Source: Gammaproteobacteria bacterium
GTDB taxonomy: Bacteria; Pseudomonadota; Gammaproteobacteria; Pseudomonadales; Pseudohongiellaceae
Assembly: GCA_041395725.1 (NCBI GenBank)
Contig: JAWKZW010000001.1
Location: 682,001-746,000 of the forward strand
Reading direction: 5' to 3'
DNA length: 64,000 nt
Part shown: piece after piece, positions 43,612-52,850 of the stretch
How positions within the stretch are numbered: the first letter of the stretch is position 1
Layout of the letters: each line of letters opens with the position of its first letter
Made by a program: the position numbers and the translations under genes
Notes under the pieces: model-generated
Told to the model about the DNA's origin: nothing
What the model saw: only the letters and a program-made list of their open reading frames with translations
Database searches by the model: none

Positions 43612-44367
43612 TTACTCGGAACCGGTGGTGCTCGTCAACTTTGCTTTGCGTTTCCGCATAGATTCTCCTCTCAGATTGATCTTGTAGGCGTTGTGTACAA
43701 GGCGATCCAGGATGGCGTCGGCCAGGGTTGGATCACCGATAACAGCGTGCCATTCATCGATGGGTAGCTGGCTGGTAGCGATGGTCGAGCGGATGCCGTG
43801 CCGGTCTTCCAGTACCTCCAGTAAGTCCCGGCGGTTTTCAGCGCTCAGCTTCATCAAGCCCCAGTCATCCAGGATTAAGACGTCCACTTTGGCGAGGTTG
43901 GCCAGCAGCTTCGGGTAGCGCCCGTCACCCTTGGCGATCATCAGCTCTCGCAGGAGACGGGTTAAGCGAACGTACTGGGCGGTGTATCCCTCGCGACAAG
44001 CCTTCTGCGCCAGAGCGCAAGCCAGCCAGGTCTTGCCCACACCCGTGGGGCCGGTGACTAGGATATTGAGATGCTCCTTGGCCCACTGGCAGCCGGCCAG
44101 TGACTGGATCAGGCCTTTATCCAAGCCACGGGGGTTTTGGTAATCGATATCTTCCAGGGCTGCGTTGTGGCGCAATTTGGCCCGGCGCAGCCGGCTCGTT
44201 AACCGCCTGTTCTCTCGCTCGGTAATCTCCCGGTCTACCAGGAGACCGAGGCGTTCCTCGAAGGCCAGGTCTTCGATGTCCTGCATGGCCATCTGGTCGA
44301 TCAGAGCCGCGACCATACCGGTAAACTTGAGGGTCTGGAGTTTATCCAGGGTTGGGTGCTTCAACAT
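43612..44367 (-). CDS. istB: IS21-family helper ATPase IstB
   Basis: 251-aa AAA+ ATPase that assists IstA in target capture. Walker A GPTGVGKTWLACALAQ, Walker B VLILDDWGL, and sensor-type TSQLPIDEWHAVIGDPTLAD followed by RLVHNAYKINLRGESMRK. Starts 12 bp behind istA. Full family length, no break visible. Confidence 0.95.
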   Translation of the reverse strand: MLKHPTLDKLQTLKFTGMVAALIDQMAMQDIEDLAFEERLGLLVDREITERENRRLTSRLRRAKLRHNAALEDIDYQNPRGLDKGLIQSLAGCQWAKEHLNILVTGPTGVGKTWLACALAQKACREGYTAQYVRLTRLLRELMIAKGDGRYPKLLANLAKVDVLILDDWGLMKLSAENRRDLLEVLEDRHGIRSTIATSQLPIDEWHAVIGDPTLADAILDRLVHNAYKINLRGESMRKRKAKLTSTTGSE

Positions 44368-44379
44368 GGTGTTCTCCTG

Positions 44380-45921
44380 TCAGTGGTAATACGCGGGGCC
44401 GCGGATATTGTCGTGGGTATCGGGTAGCGCCAGTTCCTGCTGTGCCTCAAGTGGCTGCTCGTCCAGCCGGTGCTTGAGGATGGATTCAATGCTCTTGTAG
44501 CGGCAGCTGCCCAGCGTCAGCGCCCGTCGGCAGGCGGCCTCCAGCCGTTCATCGCCGTAGGGCTTGCTGAGCCGCAAGATGCCCAGGCAAGACCGATAGG
44601 CCTGCTGCGGATGTTTGCGCGAGCCGAGCACGGTCTGGATGAGTTTCTCCGTTGCCGGCCCGGTTTTTGATGCCCACCGCATCAGCCGTTCCGGCGACCA
44701 CTCACCCGCCTGACGGTGTGACTCCGGCATATGTGCGGTGACGGTGGTGTGGCGCCCCTTGTGGTGTGATCGTTGGTGACTGGCCACCCGATTGCCCCGG
44801 TGGAAGCACTCGATGGTGTTGCGGGTGATGCGTACATCAACCTCCTTCTTGATCAGGGCATAAGGCACGGAGTAGTAATGCCCCTCGAAGGCGACGTGGT
44901 AATCGATGTGGACCCGGGCCTTCTTCCACTCGGCATAGACGTAGGGCTCTGCTGGCAGTGGTTGGAGCACAGGTAGATCCAGTTGCTCGAAGTGCTCCCG
45001 GCGGCAGCCCGGCAACTTCCTGAACGGGCGGGCATTGAGCTTCTCCAGCAGTTCACTGATCACCGCATTGAGTTCTACGAGGGAGAAGAACTGACGGTGA
45101 CGAAGCACCGCCAGTATCCATCGCTCGACGATCAACACCCCGCCTTCCGCCTTGGCCTTGTCGCGGGGTTTGCGAACCCGTGCCGGCAATACAGCGACGC
45201 CGTAGTGGGAGGCCATGTCCTGGTAAGTCGGGTTTACATCAGGCTCGTAGCGATGGGCCTTGCTCACCCCGGAACGCAGGTTATCCGGCACTACCAGCTC
45301 GGGAACGCCGCCCAGGAAGTGGAGGCAGCGTACGTGAGAGCCAATCCAGTCCGGTAAGCTCTGGCTCCAGGTGGCCTCGGCGTAGGTGTAGTTGGAGGCC
45401 CCCAGCACCGCTACAAAGATCTGCGCTTCACGGATCTCTCCGGTGGCCCGGTCGATAATGGGGACAGTCTGGCCGGCGTAGTCGACAAACAGCTTCTCAC
45501 CGGCCCGGTGATCCTGGCGCATGACCATGTCCAGCTTGCCCTGCCAGGCGCGGTAGTGCTCACAGAACCAGCTGTACTGGTAGCCGTCGGGGTGATTGGC
45601 CCGGTACTCCTGCCAGAGCAGGAACAGGGTCACGCCCTTGTGCTTGAGCTCGCCGTGGATGTGCACCCAGTCCGGAATGCCCCGTTCCTGGGCAGGCAGG
45701 TCCGGTGGCGGCGGGAACAACAACCGCTCAAGACGGGCATCGTCCAGATCATCTGGCAGGGGCCAGCTCAGGCCTGCCTCTTCGGCCCGGCGCAGATACT
45801 CGCTGACCGTGGGGCGGCCAATGCCGCTGCCCGCGGCAATGCGCCTATTACTCATTCCATTGCCCCACTTGAGGCGCAGGACTTCTCTGATTTTACGCAT
45901 GGATAACCTCTTTGCAGGCAT
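44380..45921 (-). CDS. istA: IS21-family transposase IstA
   Basis: 513-aa DDE transposase. N-terminal helix-turn-helix (IREVLRLKWGNGMSNRRIAA), catalytic core with KLFVDYAGQTVPIID (first Asp) and a later VVPDNLRSGV (second Asp) and the Glu region around RVRKPRDKAKAEGGVLIVER. C-terminal beta domain with HYYSVPYALIKKEVDVRI. Complete. Located directly inside the right-end repeats. Confidence 0.95.
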   Translation of the reverse strand: MPAKRLSMRKIREVLRLKWGNGMSNRRIAAGSGIGRPTVSEYLRRAEEAGLSWPLPDDLDDARLERLLFPPPPDLPAQERGIPDWVHIHGELKHKGVTLFLLWQEYRANHPDGYQYSWFCEHYRAWQGKLDMVMRQDHRAGEKLFVDYAGQTVPIIDRATGEIREAQIFVAVLGASNYTYAEATWSQSLPDWIGSHVRCLHFLGGVPELVVPDNLRSGVSKAHRYEPDVNPTYQDMASHYGVAVLPARVRKPRDKAKAEGGVLIVERWILAVLRHRQFFSLVELNAVISELLEKLNARPFRKLPGCRREHFEQLDLPVLQPLPAEPYVYAEWKKARVHIDYHVAFEGHYYSVPYALIKKEVDVRITRNTIECFHRGNRVASHQRSHHKGRHTTVTAHMPESHRQAGEWSPERLMRWASKTGPATEKLIQTVLGSRKHPQQAYRSCLGILRLSKPYGDERLEAACRRALTLGSCRYKSIESILKHRLDEQPLEAQQELALPDTHDNIRGPAYYH

Positions 45922-46011
45922 CTGATCCCCTCCGTTTGGAAGGGGCCAGAATACCGGTTAGTTATCCCGCGCCGGAGCGCTCCAATGGGTGCTCACAGGC
46001 AGGCTGCCAGA

Positions 46012-46103
46012 GTGGCAGCTTTGCCGTGGAATCAGTGGCAGCTTTCGCGTGGAATGGGTGGCAGGCTTCGTCTGGAATCAGTGGCAGGCTTGGTCTGGAA
46101 TAC
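46012..46103. repeat. Four 23-bp terminal repeats of the IS21-family element
   Basis: Units start at 46012, 46035, 46058 and 46081, each beginning GTGGCAG and ending in TGGAAT-xx. Such repeated transposase-binding sites are characteristic of IS21 ends. A single inverted match (CTGCCACCCAT) is near the left end at about 43570. Confidence 0.85.
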
Positions 46104-46106
46104 GCA

Positions 46107-46150
46107 GGAGATCTCGCCGCCGCTGAAATTCGCTTCAACCCGGCGGCAAA
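46107..46150 (-). pseudogene. IS1380-like transposase remnant, 5' fragment
   Basis: Continues in frame with the fragment at 43444-43553 when the IS21-family element and one GGAGAT copy are removed, reading CRRVEANFSGGEIS. No start codon region with ribosome site is obvious. Together the pieces make a short relic of a transposase N-terminus. Confidence 0.45.
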
Positions 46151-46365
46151 AAACGCGTGGAGATATGAGCTAAGTCTGGTAGCATTCTGCCCCGGCAAAG
46201 CCTTGACTTGGATTTTTTGTTTACACCTTGAAATATAGGGACAAACAGCGCTCCGCCGTTTTTTACGAAGTACGCGGTTTGATATGTGGAACGCAGGTGG
46301 AACTCAAAACAGGAAATAGCCGGTAACGTATTGTATTTATTAATGAAATGTTGGCATCCGGAGAT

Positions 46366-46389
46366 GTTCAAGTCCTCTCCTGGGCACCA
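46366..46389 (+). other. tRNA-Leu 3'-end fragment, probable island attachment site
   Basis: The sequence GTTCAAGTCCTC continuing through TCCTGGGCACCA has the T-loop TTCAAGT, the 3' half of the T-stem, a 7-nt acceptor strand CCTGGGC, discriminator A and CCA. It would fit a tRNA-Leu starting GCCCAGG. The rest of the tRNA is absent, and the preceding T-stem position is mismatched. It lies where base composition changes from island to core. Apart from this site, 46151-46592 holds no gene I can support. Confidence 0.7.
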
Positions 46390-46592
46390 AATTCTGACCG
46401 CACCGTCAGCCACCTACAGTCGGCAAATGCAGGTCTGAATCAGAGCTCAATGCTGGTGAAGAACGCCGGCATACAAACCTGAATAAACAAAGACCCTGAA
46501 TAAGTAAAATAAGAGCCAGCTCTCCGCCCTGCAACAGGTTTTTCAACTCTCCCGGCATGACGAGTCCGGCGTAAAAGCAAAAAAGCCCGCGA

Positions 46593-47402
46593 ATGAAACA
46601 GCCGCTCTCAGTATTTATCATCTGTCAGGACGAGGAACGTATTATCGATTCCTGCCTGCAACAGGCTGCGAAAATTGCCGACGAGATCATTATCGTGGAT
46701 TCCGGCAGCACCGATTCCACCCTGGCGATTGCCCGACGCTACACCGACAGAGTCTACCATCAGGACTGGCTGGGTTACGGCAGGCAAAAAAACTGCGCGC
46801 TGGCCAGGTGCAGCAACGAATGGGTTCTGAGCCTGGATGCCGATGAGGTAATGTCCGATGCGCTGGTTGAGGAGATTCGTCATCTCAATCTGCAGGCTCC
46901 AGCTTATCGGATCGCGCGAAAGCTGTTCCTTGGCGACAAGTTCATTCGCTGGGGCGGTTACTACCCGGACTACCAGTTGCGACTTTTCAAGAAATCTCTG
47001 GGCAGATTTTCCAATGCCATGGTCCATGAAAGTGTCAAGCTGTCATGCACGGACAAGTGCCCCAAGCTTACCCATCCGCTTAATCACTACTCCTATCGAG
47101 ACGTGACAGAGATGAAAGTCGCGTTTCGGGAATTTGCCGCTCTGTCGGACCGCAAACCCGATCTTTCCAGGGCAGTATTGAATTTCATTTACACATTTTT
47201 GAACAAATATTTTCTTCGCTTCGGCTTTATGCATGGTCTGTTGGGCTTCAGGCTGGCTCTTAATCATGCAGAGTATTCGTATCTGAAATACCGTCAGACC
47301 CCTCTCACCTGTTTTTCTGCGCCCTACCAAACGACCATTGACAGTCCTGACGTTACCCATCACTCCGGCAACCTCGCCAAGCACTCGCTGCCTAATCGTT
47401 AG
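46593..47402 (+). CDS. Family 2 glycosyltransferase, WaaE/KdtX-like
   Basis: 269-aa cytoplasmic-face glycosyltransferase, likely adding a sugar to LPS core. GT-A features: SVFIICQDEERIIDSCLQQA, VDSGSTDST, and the metal-binding DxD in LSLDADEVM. C-terminal KYFLRFGFMHGLLGFRLALN is typical of the WaaE-like group. First gene of GC-richer core sequence right of the putative attachment site. No strong ribosome site before ATG 46593. Confidence 0.88.
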   Translation: MKQPLSVFIICQDEERIIDSCLQQAAKIADEIIIVDSGSTDSTLAIARRYTDRVYHQDWLGYGRQKNCALARCSNEWVLSLDADEVMSDALVEEIRHLNLQAPAYRIARKLFLGDKFIRWGGYYPDYQLRLFKKSLGRFSNAMVHESVKLSCTDKCPKLTHPLNHYSYRDVTEMKVAFREFAALSDRKPDLSRAVLNFIYTFLNKYFLRFGFMHGLLGFRLALNHAEYSYLKYRQTPLTCFSAPYQTTIDSPDVTHHSGNLAKHSLPNR

Positions 47403-47571
47403 GGCCTGTTCACACTGACTTGATCAGTCACACTCCGAAGGGCCGGGGCCATTCTTGCCTCCAGCGTTGTTGGAATTCGCTTATTCAGAACGACTGAACC
47501 ACACTCATTCCGCCTGGCTGGAGGCAACAATGACCTCCAGAAGGGGCAATCAGATCAGTGTGAACAGGCCC
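47402..47571. repeat. 170-bp inverted-repeat element, MITE-like
   Basis: The ends GGGCCTGTTCACACTGA (47402-47418) and its exact reverse complement (47555-47571) form a 17-bp perfect terminal inverted repeat. Inner arms are also related: TTGCCTCCAGC near 47455 and GCTGGAGGCAA near 47518. No coding capacity. It fills the whole gap between the glycosyltransferase and the flavoprotein gene, overlapping the former's stop. Confidence 0.75.
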
Positions 47572-47584
47572 TGGCAAAGGGTTT

Positions 47585-49027
47585 TCAAGCGCCCGGGCCA
47601 CAGTCCAGACAACCTTTTACCGGCTCGGGCCCCATGTGTAACCGGCGACTGAGCCCGCGCAGCGCTGTCCGCAGACCTTCTTCGATGACCGGGTGGTAGT
47701 AGGGGCTGTCCAGCATTTGCTGAACAGTAAGCCGCTGTTGCACCGACCAGGCCAGCAGATGGCCCAGATGCTCGGCGGCCGGGCCAAACATCTCCGCACC
47801 CAGAAACAGGCCTGAACCCTGCTCCCCGTAGACTCGCAGCACTCCCTTGTTCCTGCCAAGCACACGACTGCGACCCTGATCCTCGAAGCTGGCCTCTCCG
47901 ACCGCGAACTGGCAGTCACTGCCGGAAAGGCTGGCGAAGGTTTTACCCGTCAGCATGATCTGTGGGTCAGTGAAAATAATCGAAAGCGGTGCCCGGCGGG
48001 GATGCACCCTGAGGTCAGGAAACCGGCCTGCGTTATCCCCGGCCATGCGACCGTCATCCGCTGCCTCGTGCAACAGAGGGTGCGCATTGCTGGCGTCGCC
48101 GGCTATAAACACCGGCGTGGAGCCGATCTGACCCGTCGTATCGTTGAAGTCCGGTATACCCTTATCGTTCACGGTGATTCCTGCCGCCTGCAGATCAAGT
48201 CCGCCCAGGTTAGGACGCCTCCCGGTAGCGGCCAGCAGGCAGGCCGCTTCAACTGTGACCAGTTGATCCTTTTCCCGATAGCTGACAGCAACCCCGCCTG
48301 CAGTTCTGGCAACCTGTTCAACCCTTGCATCCGGAACAAGAGTCAACTCGTCTGCCATTACCTTGCCGATGCACGCATTGATAACCGGGTCGGTTACCGG
48401 TCCGAATCTGTTCCCCGCGCCGATCAGATGGGTTTTTACACCCAGTCGGGACAGGGCCTGACCCAATTCCAGGCCAATGACCCCGGTGCCGACCACGGCA
48501 ATGGATTCGGGCAACCGGTCCCAGGCGAATACATCGTCGTTGATCAGCAGCCGATCACCCAGTACAGACCACGGCTCCGGCACCAGCGGACTCGAACCCG
48601 TCGCAATAACGATCCGCTCTGCCAGCACCCTGATCCGGTCATCAACAAGCAGTTCATTGGCGGCGATGAAGCGTGCCCTGCCCCGGATCTTGTGCCGGCT
48701 GGGCCAGTCTTCCACCGCATCCAGAACAAAGCCCACAAAACGATCCCGTTCTGAGCGGACTCTTGCCATTACCTGATGTCCGTTTACCTGCTTGCCAGCC
48801 ACCTCGATGCCAAATCGTGGGGCATTGTCCACTTGATGAGAAATCTCCGCCGCCGCTATCAACAGCTTGCTGGGCATACAGCCGACTCTGGCACAGGTGG
48901 TGCCGTAGTGGTCGGATTCGATAACGACAACACTGTCGGTGTACTTGCGTGCTGCCCGGTAGGCTGTCATCCCCGCGGTACCCGCACCGATGATCGCCAC
49001 CTCTGCCGTGACTGTTTCATGTGCCAT
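47585..49027 (-). CDS. Dihydrolipoamide dehydrogenase-like flavoprotein
   Basis: 480 aa from ATG 49027 (GGAGG seven nt upstream); the frame is open to 49081. FAD motif VAIIGAGTAGMTAYRAARKY, redox-active pair TTCARVGCMPSK, NADPH/NADH site AVVGTGVIGLELGQALSRLG, and C-terminal dimer region with HPVIEEGLRTALRGLSRRLH. The canonical HPxxxE (His-Glu dyad) is present. Standing alone, not with pyruvate or 2-oxoglutarate dehydrogenase genes, it could be an Lpd paralogue or another disulfide reductase. The C-terminus carries an extra CLDCGPGA tail. Confidence 0.87.
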   Translation of the reverse strand: MAHETVTAEVAIIGAGTAGMTAYRAARKYTDSVVVIESDHYGTTCARVGCMPSKLLIAAAEISHQVDNAPRFGIEVAGKQVNGHQVMARVRSERDRFVGFVLDAVEDWPSRHKIRGRARFIAANELLVDDRIRVLAERIVIATGSSPLVPEPWSVLGDRLLINDDVFAWDRLPESIAVVGTGVIGLELGQALSRLGVKTHLIGAGNRFGPVTDPVINACIGKVMADELTLVPDARVEQVARTAGGVAVSYREKDQLVTVEAACLLAATGRRPNLGGLDLQAAGITVNDKGIPDFNDTTGQIGSTPVFIAGDASNAHPLLHEAADDGRMAGDNAGRFPDLRVHPRRAPLSIIFTDPQIMLTGKTFASLSGSDCQFAVGEASFEDQGRSRVLGRNKGVLRVYGEQGSGLFLGAEMFGPAAEHLGHLLAWSVQQRLTVQQMLDSPYYHPVIEEGLRTALRGLSRRLHMGPEPVKGCLDCGPGA

Positions 49028-49290
49028 ATCTGACCTCCGGTTCCTGACTGGCAGGCTGCTGACAGCTATTGCGCCAGCCAATACTGCGTTAAAAACTGGT
49101 TCAATGTGTTTATTTCACCTGCCAATCATTGCATAGCCGCTGCCCGGCTGGGAATCTGAACCCAGGCCGGAATCTGCCTGCGGATGGAGCCGTACGCAGC
49201 TGACAAAGCTCCACCGGTCTGATTATGTATTGCTAAATCACCCTTGATAAGTAAACATTGCTCAGTTACTGATACGCAAAGAGCTGGAAC

Positions 49291-51729
49291 GTGGGCACGG
49301 ATCAATTTTCACAGACAAGGCTAAGCGATGCTGACGCGCTCGCGCTGGCCCATCGCACCGACACCACCGCCCTGGTGGCGGCGGCTGGCGCCCTGCGGGA
49401 CCGGGGCCACGGCGATCTGGTGACCTATTCCCGCAAAATATTCATACCCTTGACCAAGCTGTGCCGCGATGTCTGTCACTATTGCACCTTCGCCCGCACC
49501 CCCCGTCATATTGCCCAGCCCTATATGGCAGTCGATCAGGTTCTGGAACTGTGTGAGCAGGGCGCCCGGGCGGGATGCCAGGAAGCACTTTTTACTCTGG
49601 GCGAGAAACCCGAGCTGCGCTATCGCGTGGCCCGGGAGGCCCTGGCGGAACTGGGGTTCTATACAACCCTTGAGTATGTTCGCTTCGTAGCCGAGCGGGT
49701 TCTCAAGGAGACCGGTCTCATCCCGCACATCAACGCCGGCTGCATGAACGCCGAAGAAATCGCCATGCTGCGGCCGGTCAGCGGGTCCATGGGCATCATG
49801 CTGGAATCCGCTTCGCCGCGCCTTTGTGAAAAGGGAATGCCACATTTCGGCTCTCCGGACAAACAGCCGCAGGTGCGCTTGCGCTCCATGGAATTGGCCG
49901 GGGAGGCAAAAGTGCCTTTCACCACTGGCATCCTGATCGGTATCGGTGAAACCAGACAGGAACGGGTTGAATCGCTGCTGGCACTGCGTAACCTGCAAGA
50001 GCGCTATGGGCATATCCAGGAAATCATTGTGCAGAATTTCCGCGCCAAGCCGGAAACCCTGATGGCCGATGCCCCTGAACCGGATCTGGAGGAGCTGCTC
50101 TGGTCGCTGGCGGTAGCCCGGCTCATCTTCGGCGCCGACATGAGCATTCAGGCGCCGCCGAACCTGAGCCCGGGCGTACTGAAACAGCTGGTGGCTGCCG
50201 GAATCAATGATTGGGGCGGCGTCTCGCCATTGACCCCGGATCATGTAAACCCGGAGGCCCCTTGGCCGCATCTGGATAACCTCGCGCGTGAAACGGCCGA
50301 AGCTGGAAAATTTCTTGAGCAGCGACTGACCGTATACCCGCCCTATGTAATCGACAGTACAAACTGGCTCGACCCACAGATGACGCCGGCCGTTCTTAAA
50401 CTATCCGATAGTGAAGGTTTTGCAAAAAGGGATACCTGGAGCCCTGGTGAACAACAGCCGGCACCGGAACTGGATATTTCTTTGTTAAACAAACAGTCGG
50501 ATAACCTCTGCGTCGGCGAGGACCTTAAAACAATTGTTGCACGTTGCAAGTCCGGTAAAGAATTAACCGAAGCAGATATTTCCCGACTTTTCAGAGTCCG
50601 CGGCGATGAATTCACCTACGTGGCCCGGGAAGCCGACAATCTTCGGCAACAGGTGAACGGCGACCAGGTCAGTTATATCGTCAATCGGAATATCAACTAC
50701 ACCAACGTGTGCTACTTCAAATGTCAGTTCTGTGCTTTTTCCAAGGGTAAGCACAGCGAAGATTTACGCGGCAAACCTTATGATATCAGCGCCGAAGAAA
50801 TCGCCCGCCGCTGTCGGGAAGCCTGGGATCGGGGAGCGACCGAAGTCTGTATGCAGGGCGGGATTCACCCTGATTACACCGGTGACACCTACCTGGATAT
50901 TCTGGCGACTGTGAGAGCCGCCGTACCGGGCATACACATTCATGCTTTCTCGCCCCTGGAAGTCTGGCAGGGCGCCGCGACACTGGATATCTCCGTAACA
51001 GAATTCCTCAAGCGATTAAAAGCCGCCGGCCTGAATACGCTGCCGGGAACCGCGGCGGAAATTCTGCATGACGAGGTGCGCGCCAGCCTCTGCCCGGACA
51101 AACTCAACTCTGAACAGTGGCTGTCTGTCATGGAAGCGGCTCACCAGGTTGGCTTCAGGACTACCGCCACGATTATGTTCGGGCATGTGGATCATCCCCG
51201 TCATTGGGCCAAGCACCTGCTGGAAATCAGGGCCCTACAACAGCGAACTGGCGGGTTTACCGAGTTCGTGCCCCTCCCTTACGTGGCCCTGGAGGCTCCC
51301 ATGTACCTGAAGGGAAAATCCCGCCATGGGCCCAGCTTTCGCGAAGCGGTTCTGATGCATGCGGTGCCGCGACTGGTCTTTCACGGCCTGATCGATAACA
51401 TTCAGGCTTCCTGGGTCAAAATGGGCCGGCAAGGGGTCATTGCCTGCCTGCGGGCCGGCGCCAACGATCTGGGCGGTACCTTGATGAATGAGAGCATTAC
51501 CCGGGCGGCCGGCGCCAGTTTCGGGCAGGAGTGGCCGCCGGCAATGATAGAAGAATTGATCACGGGCATTCAGCGGGTTCCCCGGATGCGCAACACGCTG
51601 TATGGGGAAGTTAATCCCGAGCGCAGGGAAGCGGCGTTCAACGCAGGCGACCTGGACGAAGTGGAAAATACCTCGGCGATGAAAATCCGCCGCAGCAAGC
51701 GCCTGCTTGATCCGGTGCAACTCACTTAA
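49291..51729 (+). CDS. fbiC: FbiC, fused CofG-CofH F0 (deazaflavin) synthase
   Basis: 812 aa with two radical-SAM halves. First half (CofG-like, 1-370): cluster motif LCRDVCHYCTFA; second half (CofH-like, 440-800): NVCYFKCQFCAF. Together they make 7,8-didemethyl-8-hydroxy-5-deazariboflavin from tyrosine and a flavin precursor, the chromophore of coenzyme F420 and of some photolyases. The fused form is typical of Actinobacteria and scattered in Proteobacteria. Start GTG 49291 is adopted, with only a weak AGCTGGAAC upstream. No other F420 gene (cofC, cofD, cofE) is in the window. Gap 49028-49290 shows no gene. Confidence 0.93.
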   Translation: MGTDQFSQTRLSDADALALAHRTDTTALVAAAGALRDRGHGDLVTYSRKIFIPLTKLCRDVCHYCTFARTPRHIAQPYMAVDQVLELCEQGARAGCQEALFTLGEKPELRYRVAREALAELGFYTTLEYVRFVAERVLKETGLIPHINAGCMNAEEIAMLRPVSGSMGIMLESASPRLCEKGMPHFGSPDKQPQVRLRSMELAGEAKVPFTTGILIGIGETRQERVESLLALRNLQERYGHIQEIIVQNFRAKPETLMADAPEPDLEELLWSLAVARLIFGADMSIQAPPNLSPGVLKQLVAAGINDWGGVSPLTPDHVNPEAPWPHLDNLARETAEAGKFLEQRLTVYPPYVIDSTNWLDPQMTPAVLKLSDSEGFAKRDTWSPGEQQPAPELDISLLNKQSDNLCVGEDLKTIVARCKSGKELTEADISRLFRVRGDEFTYVAREADNLRQQVNGDQVSYIVNRNINYTNVCYFKCQFCAFSKGKHSEDLRGKPYDISAEEIARRCREAWDRGATEVCMQGGIHPDYTGDTYLDILATVRAAVPGIHIHAFSPLEVWQGAATLDISVTEFLKRLKAAGLNTLPGTAAEILHDEVRASLCPDKLNSEQWLSVMEAAHQVGFRTTATIMFGHVDHPRHWAKHLLEIRALQQRTGGFTEFVPLPYVALEAPMYLKGKSRHGPSFREAVLMHAVPRLVFHGLIDNIQASWVKMGRQGVIACLRAGANDLGGTLMNESITRAAGASFGQEWPPAMIEELITGIQRVPRMRNTLYGEVNPERREAAFNAGDLDEVENTSAMKIRRSKRLLDPVQLT

Positions 51730-51956
51730 CAACCCGCATACAGCCCACCGGATTGGAGGGGCAGGCTCGACAGTGCTGAACTCCCTGCGTCTGGCAGTAA
51801 CGCCCGACACTGATCGGATATCACACCGTTGTCGTATATGACGCTTCCACACACTATAATATCCGCCAACGACGCCGCCCGGATATTGTCAGCCAGACTG
51901 GAACAGCCCTGGTCGACCACCCGGGGGCACTACCGGTCGAGAAAGGACAGCTATTG

Positions 51957-52850
51957 ATGATTAAAATTGCCATAACGGGTGCCAACAGCAGCGTGGGGAA
52001 AAACCTGCTGGGGCATATTAGTGAAGGGTCTGAGTTTGAAGCCGTAGCGGGGGTCCGCTCCGAATCCGCTTTCGCGACACTTCCCGCCTCTGACCGCATA
52101 ACTCCCCGCAGCGTCAATTATGGTAATGCTGAGGATCTTGCCAGCGCCTTTGAAGGCTGTCAGGTGGTTGTGCATCTGGCCGGGATTCTGATTGAAACCA
52201 AGAACAGCAAGTACCAGGCAGCCAATGTCGACGCCACTGCCGCTGTAGTTAAAGCCGCACAGCAGGCAGGGGTGAGCCAGTTGATTTTCATCAGCGTGGT
52301 CGGTGCCGACAGCACGGTCTCTAACCCCTACTTCAAGTCAAAGGGAGACGCAGAAGCAGTTATTGCAGCATCTGGTCTTGCCGCCACAATAATTCGTACT
52401 CCCCTGCTATTGGGTCCGGGAACAGCCGGTGCCAGTTCGGTACTATGGGCTGCGTCACAGCCAAAAGCCAAGTTGCTGGGTGGCGGTAACTATACTATGC
52501 ATCCGCTGGACGTGGATGATCTTAGCCAGGCAATTCTGAACTGCTGCCGTGGAACCACCGCCGGTACAAGAACATTGGAAATGGTGGGCCCTGAAGGATT
52601 GCCCTATCGCGACCTGATCAAGAAACTGGCAGCCCTGAAGGGCAATGATATTACTATCGCCTCCGTGCCGGTCTGGGTCGCGAAACTTGGCGCGGCAGTT
52701 GGCAGCCTTTTGAAAGGCGGCGGTATGACGCCGGCTGTTATAGATGTTATTACAACCAACGAATCCGTTGCTCACAATGGCGCCATTGAACTGGGTGTTA
52801 CTCCCACTCCGCTGGACAAAACTCTAACAAAAATTCTGGAACAATCATGA
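51957..52850 (+). CDS. NAD(P)-dependent atypical SDR / epimerase-like protein
   Basis: 297 aa. Rossmann start IKIAITGANSSVGKNLLGHI with the atypical GxxxxxG motif, VVHLAGILIETKNSKYQAAN, ISVVGADSTVSNPYFKSKGD with the K of a partial YxxxK, and a NmrA/NDUFA9-like C-terminal part. Substrate not readable. ATG 51957 with AGGACA upstream. ATGA overlap with the next gene. Gap 51730-51956 holds no gene. Confidence 0.8.
   Translation: MIKIAITGANSSVGKNLLGHISEGSEFEAVAGVRSESAFATLPASDRITPRSVNYGNAEDLASAFEGCQVVVHLAGILIETKNSKYQAANVDATAAVVKAAQQAGVSQLIFISVVGADSTVSNPYFKSKGDAEAVIAASGLAATIIRTPLLLGPGTAGASSVLWAASQPKAKLLGGGNYTMHPLDVDDLSQAILNCCRGTTAGTRTLEMVGPEGLPYRDLIKKLAALKGNDITIASVPVWVAKLGAAVGSLLKGGGMTPAVIDVITTNESVAHNGAIELGVTPTPLDKTLTKILEQS

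Larger units (their letters stand above)
43554..46106 (-). mobile_element. Intact IS21-family insertion sequence with 6-bp target duplication
   Basis: 2553 bp. The left end begins TGCGTATACC and the right end, read inward on the other strand, begins TGCGTATTCC; similarity continues through the following CTGCCAC. It contains istA and istB in the usual order. Both flanks carry GGAGAT (43548-43553 and 46107-46112), a target duplication, so the insertion is recent. The right end has four 23-bp transposase-site repeats. Confidence 0.92.

Noticed and set aside
48002..48754. Long plus-strand open frame of 250 codons
   Set aside because: It is antisense to the flavoprotein gene and shows no domain; caused by the GC-rich codon pattern.
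49321..50271. Minus-strand open frame of 316 codons
   Set aside because: Antisense shadow of fbiC.
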